NCBI GenBank assembly: GCA_964496595.1
Contig: CAZCAI010000042.1
Coordinates: 1 to 29,383 of the forward strand
DNA from: JAAAOZ01 sp964496595
GTDB lineage: Bacteria; Chloroflexota; Anaerolineae; B4-G1; SLSP01
Direction of reading: 5' to 3'
Length of the DNA stretch: 29,383 nucleotides
Part shown: positions 1-7,550 of the stretch, piece after piece
Numbering within the stretch: position 1 is the first letter of the stretch
How the letters are laid out: every line of letters begins with the position of its first letter
Translations under genes and position numbers: made by a program
The notes under the pieces: generated by a model
Database searches by the model: none
Told to the model about the DNA's origin: nothing
Seen by the model: only the letters and a program-made list of their open reading frames with translations

Positions 1-1
1 T

Positions 2-505
2 CTACCACCGATTCCGATGTACCTTCTCCTCGTCATACCGCTCGACGCGGCCCTTCTCCTCCGCCGGGTGGCCGACGGCGATGACGCATAGCGGGCGCAC
101 GGTCTCCGGCAGGTCGAACAGCCCGCTGATGCCCGCCGTCCGTTCCTCGTTGGGGAAGACGCCCAGCCACACGCTGCCCAGCTCCAAGGCGCGCGCGGTC
201 AGCAGGATGTTCTCCGTGGCGGCGGCGCAATCCTGCTGCCAGTAGCGCTCCGAGATGGTGATATCGCCGCAGACGACGATGGCCAGCGGCGCCTGGGCCA
301 GCATCTTGGAGTAGGGGTGCGCCTCCATAATCGCGTTGAGCTGCTCGCGCTCATCGACGACGATGAAGCGCCACGGCTGGCGATTGTTGGCCGAGGGGGC
401 GTTCATCCCGGCCTCCAACAGCGTCTTGATTTCCTCTTCGGTCACCGGTTCGTCCGTGTACTTGCGAATGCTGCGGCGGGTGAAGATAACGTTCAGTGCG
501 TCCAT
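2..505 (-). CDS. Nitroreductase family protein
   Basis: A complete 167-residue FMN-dependent nitroreductase-fold protein, normal length for the short members of the family. The N-terminal RRSIRKYTDEPV motif and the APSANNRQPWRF segment (about residues 37-48) are the usual FMN phosphate and ring contacts. The central ALELGSVWLGVFP stretch and the C-terminal VIAVGHPAEEK segment are also typical. Such enzymes use NAD(P)H to reduce nitro compounds, quinones or related substrates in the cytoplasm; the substrate cannot be read here. The start is fixed by an AGGAGG ribosome-binding site at about 513-519, 8 nt before the ATG. It lies downstream of the alpha/beta hydrolase on the same strand with a 96-nt gap, so it may have its own promoter. 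Confidence 0.92.
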   Translation of the reverse strand: MDALNVIFTRRSIRKYTDEPVTEEEIKTLLEAGMNAPSANNRQPWRFIVVDEREQLNAIMEAHPYSKMLAQAPLAIVVCGDITISERYWQQDCAAATENILLTARALELGSVWLGVFPNEERTAGISGLFDLPETVRPLCVIAVGHPAEEKGRVERYDEEKVHRNRW

Positions 506-510
506 GCTTT

Positions 511-530
511 TAGCCTCCTTGTGTAAAATG
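511..530 (-). promoter_or_regulatory. Shine-Dalgarno leader shared with the CBS-domain gene
   Basis: The 20 bases upstream of the nitroreductase start match the 20 bases upstream of the CBS-domain membrane protein (6721-6740) at 18 positions; on the plus strand both read TAGCCTCCTYGTRTAAAATG. The segment contains the strong AGGAGG ribosome-binding site. The identity beyond the Shine-Dalgarno core is more than translation needs. Confidence 0.5.
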
Positions 531-559
531 TGTGAAATTCATGATGTGTAAGTTGCGCT

Positions 560-587
560 ATTTTATCACTGTTACGTTAACGCACAA
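560..587 (-). promoter_or_regulatory. Possible promoter for the nitroreductase
   Basis: On the minus strand TTGTGC (582-587) and TAAAAT (560-565) are separated by 16 bases. This resembles a sigma70-type -35/-10 pair in the gap upstream of the nitroreductase. The match is moderate, and the surrounding AT-rich sequence makes chance matches likely. Confidence 0.3.
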
Positions 588-601
588 CAACAAGTATTGT
601 C

Positions 602-1287
602 CTATGCCATCACCTCTTTCAGATAGTTGGTGACCGCCGCGATGTACGGCTGGAATTGCTCGCGGCGGATGCTGTGCCCCGCGCCTGCGATGTGCTCGAT
701 GCGCAGGTCGGGGATCAGGCGCTTGATCTCTTGGGCGACCTCTGGCGTCACCAGCGCGCCCTCGTCGGGATCGGCGGTGATGAGCAGGGTGGGGCAGGCG
801 ATCTCGGTGATGTAGGAACGCCATGGCAGGCGCGGCCCCGCCGGGATCTTGAAGATGTGGGGGTCGAATTGGCGCTTGGACTCTGCCCACGGCTCGATCT
901 CGGCCAGCGACCACGTGGGATTCTCCTCTTGGCATTCGGCGATCAGCTCAGCGCGGCTCTTGTTGGGGAGGTCGCGCCACCAGTCTGGGATGGTATGTTC
1001 TGGTTTCTCCTTGTCGGTTGGCTCGTCAGGCGGCGCATCTTGCCAGGGCGGATCTTCCAGAAGGATCGCGCGCGTGCGCTCTGGATAGCGGGCCGCGACC
1101 AACGCAGCAGTCGCCGCGCCCATCGAATGGCCCAACAGCGCGGGGCGATNNNNNNNNNNNNNNNNNNNNNNNNNNNNNNNNNNNNNNNNNNNNNNNNNNN
1201 NNNNNNNNNNNNNNNNNNNNNNNNNNNNNNNNNNNNNNNNNNNNNNNNNCCATTGACCTGCACATCATCGGCTAACCAATCGTGCAT
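602..1287 (-). CDS. Alpha/beta hydrolase, interrupted by an assembly gap
   Basis: This is one hydrolase gene split by the 100-N gap. The start is the ATG at 1285-1287, preceded by an AAGGAGGG ribosome-binding site; the first residues read MHDWLADDVQVN before the gap. On the other side the frame resumes with RPALLGHSMG, the nucleophile elbow with its catalytic serine. The acid is probably the Asp in LLITADPDEGAL and the base the His in GAGHSIRRE. The C-terminal part (about 180 residues) is complete. In this family the elbow usually lies near residue 95-100, so roughly 75 residues are missing, more than 100 Ns could hold. The reading frame also changes across the gap, so its real length is not 100. 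The substrate is unknown; proS lies upstream on the same strand. Confidence 0.82.
1150..1249. other. Assembly gap (100 N)
   Basis: Exactly 100 undetermined bases, the conventional placeholder for a scaffold join of unknown length. It falls inside the alpha/beta hydrolase gene. The frames on its two sides are inconsistent with a 100-base distance. Confidence 0.98.
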
Positions 1288-1297
1288 CACGCCCTCC

Positions 1298-1361
1298 TTT
1301 GTTGCTTTGTTGCTTTGTTGCTTTGTTGATTTGTTGATTTGTTGATTTGTTGATTTGTTAT
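1298..1361. repeat. 8-bp tandem repeat, TTTGTTG(C/A)
   Basis: Seven perfect tandem copies of an 8-bp unit (three TTTGTTGC followed by four TTTGTTGA), with an eighth degenerate copy. It lies between the proS stop and the alpha/beta hydrolase ribosome-binding site. On the minus strand, the transcribed direction, it reads as CAACAAA-type repeats. No coding role is likely. Confidence 0.93.
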
Positions 1362-1372
1362 TTGCCGCTTTG

Positions 1373-3193
1373 TCAGCTTTCCCTGAACGGCGCCTCAACG
1401 ACCTGCGTCTCAATCTCTGCCGCCAGCGTCGCGATTTCGTCCTGAATGGCCGCGATGATTTTCTCTAACGGCACCGGCGTGCGCTCCTTGCGATCCCGGC
1501 GCTTCAGCTCGACGACGCCCTTCTTGAGGCCGCGACTGCCCACGGTGATGCGCAGCGGCATCCCCAGCAGATCCGCGTCGTTGAATTTGACGCCGGGACT
1601 CTCGTCGCGATCATCGTAGAGCGCCTCGACGCCGGCGGCTGTCAGATCCGCGTAGAGTTGATCGGCGACCTGGGCGACTTCCTCATCGCGGCCCGTCAGC
1701 GCGGTAAGGTGCACCTGGTAGGGCGCGATGGTGATTGGCCAGATGAGGCCGTAGTCGTCGTTGTGGGTCTCAGCCACGCAGGCCAGCGCCCGCCCGATGC
1801 CGATGCCGTACGATCCCATCACGATGGGGTGCGACGCGCGCTCGCTGTCCTTGAAGGTCGCGCCCATCGCCGCTGAATAGCGCGTGCCCAGCTTGAAGAT
1901 GTTCCCCACCTCGACGCCGCGATCCGCGCGTAGGGCGTGACCGCACTGCGGGCAGGCGTCGCCCTCCCCGGCGGCGGTGATGTCCGCCACGATGTCGGGC
2001 GTGAAATCGCGCCCGGCGTTGACGTTGCGCAGGTGGAAGCCCGCCTCGTTGGCGCCCGCGACCAGGTTGGGCGAATTGACGACCGCCTCATCCGCCACGA
2101 TGAGCGCGTCGTGCACGCCGATGGGCGAGCCATAGCCCGGCTCCGCCCCGATGGCGCGGATCTCCTCGTCGGTGGCGGGGCGCAGCGCGCGCGCCTGAAC
2201 CGCGTTCGCCAGCTTGGTCTCGTTCACCTCCATATCGCCGCGCACCACCGCGAAGACGAATCGCTCCGCGCTTTCGACTTTCTGACTTTCGACTTCCTGA
2301 CCTTCGACTTCCCGACCTTCAGACTTTTGACTTACGATCTCCGCCATCATAAAAACCGCCTTCGCCGTCTTGGCCGGCGGGATCTCCAAGAAAGCGGTCA
2401 GGTCGTCGATGGTGGTGACATCGGGCGTGGCGACCTTCTCGATGGGGCGGGGCGCTTCGGCGGGCGCGGGCGGCTTCTGGAAGGTGGCGACCTGGCGGTT
2501 GTCCGCGTAGCCGCAGTTATCGCAGAGGATGAGCGTATCCTCGCCGATGGGCGCGAGCACCATAAACTCGTGGGCCAGGCTGCCGCCCATCATCCCCGTG
2601 TCGGAGCCGACGGCGATCACCTCCAGCCCGCAGCGATGGAAGATGTTGAAGTAGGCCTGGTAGTGGGCGCGATATTGCTTGTCCAGCCCGGCCTCGTCCG
2701 CGTCAAGGCTGTAGCTGTCCTTCATCGTGAACTCGCGCACGCGGATCAGGCCGGCGCGCGGGCGCGGATCGTCGCGCCATTTGGTCTGGATATGATAAAC
2801 GAGCCGGGGCAGTTGGCGATAGGAGCGGATCTCGCGGCGCGCCAGGTCGGTGACCACCTCCTCGTGCGTCATCGCCAGCACCATCTCGCTGCCGGTCCGA
2901 TCCTGGAAGCGGCTCATCTCCGCGCCGATGGCGTACCAGCGCCCGGTCTCTTGCCACACATCGGCGGGATTGATGACCGGCATCTTGAGTTCCTGGCCGC
3001 CGATAGCGTTCATCTCCTCGCGGACGATCTGCTCGATCTTGGTGAGGGCGCGGTGGCCCAGGGGCATCGCGGTGAAGATGCCCGCGCCTAATTGGCGGAT
3101 GAAGCCGGCCCGCTCCAGCAGTTGGTGGCTGATGGCCTGCGTGTTGGCGGGGGCATCGCGCAGGGTGTGGCTGAATAGCTGTGACATTCGCAT
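1373..3193 (-). CDS. proS: Prolyl-tRNA synthetase, bacterial type with editing domain
   Basis: Charges tRNA-Pro with proline in the cytoplasm; 606 residues against about 570 for the bacterial form. Class II motif 2 is in the RDDPRPRAGLIRVREF region (140-155) and motif 3 in the MGSYGIGIGRAL region (459-470). The YbaK-like insertion editing domain spans roughly 240-400. Two Cys pairs, CDNC (224-227) and CPQC (414-417), flank it and could bind zinc. The anticodon-binding domain follows from about 490. The start is the ATG at 3193, with an AAAGGAG site 8 nt upstream; a GTG at 3319 in the same frame has no such site. Within the editing domain, residues about 286-309 are a charged low-complexity insert made by an in-frame 15-bp repeat, accounting for much of the extra length. 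Confidence 0.96.
   Translation of the reverse strand: MRMSQLFSHTLRDAPANTQAISHQLLERAGFIRQLGAGIFTAMPLGHRALTKIEQIVREEMNAIGGQELKMPVINPADVWQETGRWYAIGAEMSRFQDRTGSEMVLAMTHEEVVTDLARREIRSYRQLPRLVYHIQTKWRDDPRPRAGLIRVREFTMKDSYSLDADEAGLDKQYRAHYQAYFNIFHRCGLEVIAVGSDTGMMGGSLAHEFMVLAPIGEDTLILCDNCGYADNRQVATFQKPPAPAEAPRPIEKVATPDVTTIDDLTAFLEIPPAKTAKAVFMMAEIVSQKSEGREVEGQEVESQKVESAERFVFAVVRGDMEVNETKLANAVQARALRPATDEEIRAIGAEPGYGSPIGVHDALIVADEAVVNSPNLVAGANEAGFHLRNVNAGRDFTPDIVADITAAGEGDACPQCGHALRADRGVEVGNIFKLGTRYSAAMGATFKDSERASHPIVMGSYGIGIGRALACVAETHNDDYGLIWPITIAPYQVHLTALTGRDEEVAQVADQLYADLTAAGVEALYDDRDESPGVKFNDADLLGMPLRITVGSRGLKKGVVELKRRDRKERTPVPLEKIIAAIQDEIATLAAEIETQVVEAPFRES
2271..2330. repeat. 15-bp tandem repeat inside proS
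   Basis: Four consecutive degenerate copies of a 15-bp unit (plus-strand type CTTTCGACTTTCTGA). Because 15 is divisible by three, the array stays in frame and encodes five-residue units of the VESQK/VEGQE type in the prolyl-tRNA synthetase editing region. Composition and style resemble the simple repeats between genes of this window rather than conserved protein sequence. Confidence 0.9.
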
Positions 3194-3259
3194 AATGGGG
3201 TCTCCTTTGAATGATGGATGGGAAGTGATGCGGTCTAAAAATAGAAACGCGAAGCGTAC

Positions 3260-3283
3260 TGCGTAATTCGTATTGCGTAAATC
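3260..3283. repeat. 14-bp simple repeat upstream of proS
   Basis: Two copies of a TGCGTAATTCGTAT-like 14-bp unit. The 12-base core CGTATTGCGTAA (3268-3279) is repeated exactly at 13692-13703, upstream of the GT-C gene. It is a dispersed intergenic simple repeat. Confidence 0.8.
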
Positions 3284-3306
3284 TCCACAGGTGAGGGTTG
3301 TCAGCA

Positions 3307-3389
3307 AGGTGCAACGCACTTGAACTGAAGGAAAGTTAATTCCTCATGCAATATATACCTGGTGATAAGCCCAAAAGTGCGTTGCACCT
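3307..3389. repeat. 83-bp inverted-repeat element between subtilase and proS
   Basis: A perfect 15-bp inverted repeat, AGGTGCAACGCACTT at 3307-3321 and its complement at 3375-3389, encloses 53 AT-rich bases. No flanking target duplication is visible. It could be a REP-like or miniature element, or a large hairpin between the subtilase stop and proS. Confidence 0.75.
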
Positions 3390-3424
3390 CACGGGATTAA
3401 ACGGTTACAGCGTGGAATAGTCGC

Positions 3425-5236
3425 CTATTTCCATTCCGTGATGGGCGCCCGGAGCCGATAGTTCGTGGCGACGAGTATCAGATCGAAGAGATTCACCACG
3501 CCATCCTGATTGAGGTCGGTCGCCTGATGGTCGGTGCCGTACCAGAGCGCGACGCGTGTCAGGTCGAAGATGTTGATCTGGCCGTCGGGGATCAGATCGC
3601 CGGCGAGGAGAGTGATGGTGTCGTCCTCGGTCTGATCAGCCGGCAGCTCGCGCTGGCCCCACAGGTAGCCGCGATGATGCACCTGGAGGCAGCGGTAGGG
3701 ATGGTCGTGGGCCAGGGTGAAGGTGAAGCGGCCCTGGGTGTCGGTGGTCTGGGTTATCGCGTCCTCAACGGAGGCCGAGGTCGTCGCGAGCGCGGCGCAG
3801 GTGGTCTCGCTGAGGGCGACCTCCGTGCCGCTGAAGTCGGTGCGCCCTTGTAGCTTGACCGTCCCGCTGAGGACGACGGGCCGCACTGCGTCCACGGCGG
3901 CGTAGGCGTCGATGCGCGGGGTCGTCCGGCCGTTGCGGGGATCGGTGAGCGGCGCGCCCGTCTCCTGGAGCACGCGCACGATCTCCTCGGCGGTGAGGTC
4001 GGGATTTGCCTGCCACATCAGCGCGGCGACGGCGGCCACGTGCGGTGTGGACATCGACGTGCCCGCGTCGCCGACCTGGCCGCCGCCCAGCGCCGTGGTC
4101 ACGATCCACGCGCCGGGCGCCAGTAGATCCAGCGCGGGGCTGCTGTTGCTGAAGCAGCCGATCTGATCGCGCGCAGTCTGGTTGTCGGCGCAATATTCCC
4201 ACTGGTACGCGCCGATGTCCGCATCGTAGGTGCTGCCGATGGCCGTCGCGCCGGAGATACAGGCGGGCATCATCATCTCGGTGGCGCGGGCCTGGTTCCC
4301 GGCGGCGACGAAGACCGCCAGGCCCGCCTGGCGCGCCGCCTGGATCGCGCCCGCGAGCAGTTGGGTGTTGGCGTCCGCCTCGTCGCAGATGCCCGCGTAC
4401 TGGCCGCCGCCCAGGCTGAGGTTGATCGCCCGCACCTTCAGGCTCAGATGATGATCGACGACCCACATAATGCCGGCCGCCACGTCGGAGGCCCAGCCGC
4501 GCCCGTCCTGATCCATCACGCGCACGGCGACGATGCCCGCATCCGGCGCGATGCCGCGTGGGCTGGCGGCGCCTTCCCCGGTGATGATGCCCGCGACGCG
4601 CGTGCCGTGGCCGTAGGCGTCCTGGGCGCTCGCGCCCTCGTCGGCGTTCTGCGGCGGACACGCCTGATTCGTGAAGCAGTGCTGGCCCACCACGTGATTG
4701 GCCAGATCGGGATGCGCGAGATCGATGCCGCTATCCAAGACGGCGATATTGACGCCCGCGCCGGTCAAGTTCCATTCGCGTCGCACTTGATCGGCGCGGA
4801 TGACGGCGGCGCTCTCCGCCATTTGTGCGTAGAGCGGCATATCCAAGGCGATGGCGGCGACCTCTGGATGCTTCTGGAGCGCGGCCAAGCCCTCGCGCGT
4901 CACCTCGCCGACGATGCCCGGCAGGCGATCATAGCGATGGACGACGCGGAAGCTCGCGTCCGTCACCGTGGAGAGCACCTCCTGCTGAGATCTGGCGATC
5001 GATTGGGCCTGCGCGCGGATGTCGCCGCCGGCCTGGGGCGCGGTCAGCAGCACGATCACGCGGGTTGAGCCGCCGGCGCTTAGCGCCTGGACGACCTCCG
5101 GCTCCGGCGTCGTCTCCGCCCCGTAGATGGGTTGGGGATTGCCGCCGCTGGTAAGGAGGGCGGCGAGATAAATGAGCACGCCGATGATGAGGATCAAGGG
5201 CGTGCGCTTTGATGGTTGCTTCGCTATTCGTTTCAT
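3425..5236 (-). CDS. Secreted subtilisin-like (S8) protease with dockerin
   Basis: A 603-residue extracellular serine protease. A basic N-terminus and hydrophobic segment (about 12-30) form a signal peptide. An I9-like propeptide follows (about 58-140). The S8 catalytic domain (about 150-455) has Asp168 in VLDSGID, His210 in GHGT, oxyanion Asn314 in AAGN and Ser394 in GTSMSTPH. A carboxypeptidase-regulatory-like beta domain (about 455-540) precedes two dockerin type I calcium-binding repeats (GDLIPDGQINIFDL and DLNQDGVVNLFDL, about 545-593). The start is the ATG at 5236 with a GAAAGG site 9 nt upstream. Dockerins outside cellulosomes occur in many Chloroflexota and Planctomycetota proteins; the cohesin partner is not in this window. 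Confidence 0.95.
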   Translation of the reverse strand: MKRIAKQPSKRTPLILIIGVLIYLAALLTSGGNPQPIYGAETTPEPEVVQALSAGGSTRVIVLLTAPQAGGDIRAQAQSIARSQQEVLSTVTDASFRVVHRYDRLPGIVGEVTREGLAALQKHPEVAAIALDMPLYAQMAESAAVIRADQVRREWNLTGAGVNIAVLDSGIDLAHPDLANHVVGQHCFTNQACPPQNADEGASAQDAYGHGTRVAGIITGEGAASPRGIAPDAGIVAVRVMDQDGRGWASDVAAGIMWVVDHHLSLKVRAINLSLGGGQYAGICDEADANTQLLAGAIQAARQAGLAVFVAAGNQARATEMMMPACISGATAIGSTYDADIGAYQWEYCADNQTARDQIGCFSNSSPALDLLAPGAWIVTTALGGGQVGDAGTSMSTPHVAAVAALMWQANPDLTAEEIVRVLQETGAPLTDPRNGRTTPRIDAYAAVDAVRPVVLSGTVKLQGRTDFSGTEVALSETTCAALATTSASVEDAITQTTDTQGRFTFTLAHDHPYRCLQVHHRGYLWGQRELPADQTEDDTITLLAGDLIPDGQINIFDLTRVALWYGTDHQATDLNQDGVVNLFDLILVATNYRLRAPITEWK

Positions 5237-5309
5237 TAGGGTGATCCTTTCTGATAATCGCACTTGGGGAAACTTGCACCAAATGCTCAGAGGGAACGGT
5301 TTAGACTTT

Positions 5310-5325
5310 TTAGCGTCTTAGCGTT
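5310..5325. repeat. Short 8-bp direct repeat, TTAGCGT(C/T)
   Basis: Two adjacent copies of TTAGCGTC/TTAGCGTT in the gap between the CBS-domain gene and the subtilase gene. It matches the style of the other intergenic simple repeats in the window. Confidence 0.5.
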
Positions 5326-5341
5326 GGTTTTTTATGTGGCG

Positions 5342-6715
5342 TCATCCTTCATTGTCTTTCCCGTCCGCATCGTCTGCCTCCGTCGAATCCGCCTCTTCCG
5401 CCTCGGAGGTATCGTCCTCTTGCGTGGGGGGCGTGACGAGCACCTTATCGATGCGGCGCCCGTCCATATCGATGATCTCGAATATCTGGTTATGGAACTC
5501 AAACTGCTCGCCCTCGCTAGGGATGCCGCCTAACTCGGTCATCACGAAGCCGCTTACCGTCTGATAGCCGCGATAGATGCCCTCCATCTCGGTCTCGATC
5601 CCTAAGATCTTCCAGAGTTGGTCGATGTGCAACATGCCATCCACCAGCCACGTGCCGTTCTCGCGCTGCTGGGCGCGTGGCTCTTCCGGCTCGCCTTCCG
5701 CTTGGATATTGCCCGCAATCGCCTCTAAGATGTCCATATCCGTGACCATCCCTTGGATGCTGCCGTATTCATCCGTTACCAGCGCGATGTGCTTGCCCTG
5801 CTGCTTGAAGATCTCCAGCACCCGCAGCGGCGACATACTCTCCGGGACGAAGAGGACCGGCCGGAGTGTGGCGCGGATATCGAACGGCTCGCCCTTGATG
5901 TGGCGGACGACCATATCCTTAGTATAGAGGATGCCGACGGCGTGATCCGGGTCGCCCTCCATCACGGGGAAGCGCGAGTGCTGTGCATGCAAAAGGAGCG
6001 CCTTGGTCTCTTCTTCGGGATCGTCCAGGTCGATCCACGTGATCCGCGTGCGCGGCGTCATAAAGGCATCGACGCGCCATTCATCCAGCCGGAGCACATT
6101 TTCGATCATATACTGCTCGGATTTCTCGAAGATGCCCAACTCGGTACCGTGCTCGACCAAAATCTCGATCTCCTCCGAGGAAATATCCGGCTCTTCCGAG
6201 GGCTTGATGCCCAGGAGGCGCACGACGCTATTGGTGGAGATGCTGAGCAGCCAGACGAGAGGCCGGGCGATGACGGAGAGCGTCTGCATCGGTTGGGCGA
6301 TGAGGGCGGCAATTTGTTCCGTGTTGTTCAGCGCCAGGCGCTTGGGCGCCAGCTCGCCGATCACCAGCGAGATGTAGGTGACGCCCAGCACGACGACAGC
6401 CGTGGAGAGAAAATTCGCGTAGGGCGCCAGTACGTCGATTTCGCCCAGCACCGAGCCGAGATAGCGGGCTAACGTCGCTTCCCCAAAGGCGCCGGCGAAG
6501 ATGCCGACTAAGGTGATGCCGATCTGAACAGTGGCCAAGAACTGCGTCGGATCGGTCGCCAACTCCAGCGCGGCCTGCGCGCGCTGGTCGCCGCGATCGG
6601 CCAACTGGCGCAGGCGGGCCTTGCGCGCCGAGACGATCGCGATCTCCGACATCGCCAGCACGCCGTTGAGCACGGCAAAGACAAATATGGTTAAGAGATT
6701 CCAAATAGGGTTCAC
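5342..6715 (-). CDS. CNNM/CorC-family CBS-domain membrane protein
   Basis: A 457-residue inner-membrane protein often annotated as a hemolysin or magnesium/cobalt efflux protein; the family is now linked to magnesium transport. The N-terminal CNNM/DUF21 domain (about 1-180) has three to four hydrophobic segments and the VIGELAPKRLAL signature (118-129). A CBS pair follows (about 218-335, including MTPRTRITWIDL and VTDEYGSIQGMVTD). The CorC/HlyC C-terminal domain spans about 353-428, and a very acidic tail follows (432-457). I place the start at GTG 6715 because an AGGAGG site lies 8 nt upstream; an in-frame ATG at 6745 lies upstream of that site. The subtilase gene is next on the same strand, about 105 nt away. 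Confidence 0.93.
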   Translation of the reverse strand: MNPIWNLLTIFVFAVLNGVLAMSEIAIVSARKARLRQLADRGDQRAQAALELATDPTQFLATVQIGITLVGIFAGAFGEATLARYLGSVLGEIDVLAPYANFLSTAVVVLGVTYISLVIGELAPKRLALNNTEQIAALIAQPMQTLSVIARPLVWLLSISTNSVVRLLGIKPSEEPDISSEEIEILVEHGTELGIFEKSEQYMIENVLRLDEWRVDAFMTPRTRITWIDLDDPEEETKALLLHAQHSRFPVMEGDPDHAVGILYTKDMVVRHIKGEPFDIRATLRPVLFVPESMSPLRVLEIFKQQGKHIALVTDEYGSIQGMVTDMDILEAIAGNIQAEGEPEEPRAQQRENGTWLVDGMLHIDQLWKILGIETEMEGIYRGYQTVSGFVMTELGGIPSEGEQFEFHNQIFEIIDMDGRRIDKVLVTPPTQEDDTSEAEEADSTEADDADGKDNEG

Positions 6716-7201
6716 GCTTCTAGCCTCCTCGTATAAAATGATCATCGAGATGAGAGTTGGATGAGTAAGAGACGCATCCTGTGGTTATTATACATGAAAC
6801 GTAATTTTATGCGTGGATGGCGGTTGCCTCCCAGGCGGATCGCCCTCTGAAATTGCGTATCTGTTGTCACTTTATTTTGCTTTGATATTGATATTTTGTA
6901 TGGAGGATACGGCACCCTTCTTGTCTTTTTCGTAAATCAGGGTAAAATGACAGCGTTGTGTTGTGATCACCATAGTTGAGGATAACGGGTCTTTTGGATT
7001 TCGCCGGACAATTTTCTGGATAGCCCTAAAAACAGCGAAGATTTGCGTGTTTGTGGGGGTCACGGACCTTTTTTGTGTCGTTACTGGGTCGAGAATGGGG
7101 ATAGTATAATTGCACCCGGCGAATTCCTGAAGAGCTAGGATAACTACCAATAACTACCATGAATTTGGATGGTTCTTTTAAACAGATGAGGGAAAAGTAA
7201 C
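6716..7201. other. AT-rich intergenic region, no credible gene
   Basis: About 485 bases between divergent genes, clearly more AT-rich than the flanks. It holds a minus-strand open frame (6872-7150) that lacks a ribosome-binding site and resembles no family I recognise, a TATAAT at 7105-7110, and a 10-bp tandem duplication TAACTACCAA at 7141-7159. I see no tRNA or structured RNA. It may hold promoters for both flanking genes or a decayed insertion. Confidence 0.6.
7081..7110 (+). promoter_or_regulatory. Possible promoter of the dksA-like/lspA operon
   Basis: A perfect -10 box TATAAT (7105-7110) lies about 90 nt upstream of the zinc-finger gene. The best -35 candidate, TTACTG (7081-7086), is 18 bases away and weak. 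The -10 is convincing; the -35 is not. Confidence 0.35.
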
Positions 7202-7546
7202 ATGACCATCACGTATGAGGAGTTGCACGAACGTCTTGTCGAGCAAGAGGAGCATCTACTGGAGCAGGTGCGCGATATCCAGCAGTCCGTGCGCGAAGAG
7301 GGCGTGGGCTACAGCAATCACATGGCCGACGTCGGCAGCGAGGTCTTCGAGCAGGCGCGCGATGTCTCATTAGCGCGGCAGTTGCAGCGCTCGTTGGAGG
7401 ATACGCGGCGCGCGCTCCAGAAATTTGATGACGGCACTTACGGCCTCTGCGAATCCTGCGGCGCGGCCATCGATGTATCACGCTTGGAGGCGCTGCCTTC
7501 GGTGCGCTATTGTATACGCTGTCAATCCCGCCGCGAGAGGGCATAG
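7202..7546 (+). CDS. DksA/TraR-family zinc-finger protein
   Basis: A 114-residue protein with an N-terminal helical coiled-coil region (about 5-75) and a C-terminal four-cysteine zinc finger, Cys83-x2-Cys86 and Cys104-x2-Cys107. This is the layout of DksA/TraR/YteA proteins. Members with an acidic coiled-coil tip bind the RNA polymerase secondary channel and modulate initiation. Here the tip region (about 35-50) contains ADVGSE rather than the DxxDxA of DksA, so the mode of action is uncertain. Only 4 nt separate it from the TTG start of lspA, so the two are probably cotranscribed. Confidence 0.85.
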   Translation: MTITYEELHERLVEQEEHLLEQVRDIQQSVREEGVGYSNHMADVGSEVFEQARDVSLARQLQRSLEDTRRALQKFDDGTYGLCESCGAAIDVSRLEALPSVRYCIRCQSRRERA

Positions 7547-7550
7547 ATTC

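Noticed and set aside
1298..1361. CRISPR or origin iterons
   Set aside because: 8-bp adjacent units without spacers, no replication gene nearby; simple tandem repeat.
602..1413. Frameshifted or broken hydrolase pseudogene
   Set aside because: The break coincides with the 100-N gap; both sides carry proper family motifs and the start has a good ribosome-binding site.
1937..3091. Long plus-strand open frame opposite proS
   Set aside because: It is the shadow of proS in high-GC sequence; it has no recognisable domain, is rich in Arg, Gly and Asp, and the minus-strand gene is certain.
1373..3319. Upstream GTG (3319) as the proS start
   Set aside because: The extension covers repeat DNA and part of the inverted repeat and lacks a ribosome-binding site; ATG 3193 has AAAGGAG at 8 nt.
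3425..5236. Cellulosome component because of the dockerin
   Set aside because: No cohesin, scaffoldin or glycoside hydrolase in the window; isolated dockerins are common outside cellulosomes.
6872..7150. 92-residue minus-strand open frame as a gene
   Set aside because: No ribosome-binding site, no recognisable family, AT-rich background; kept only as an observation.
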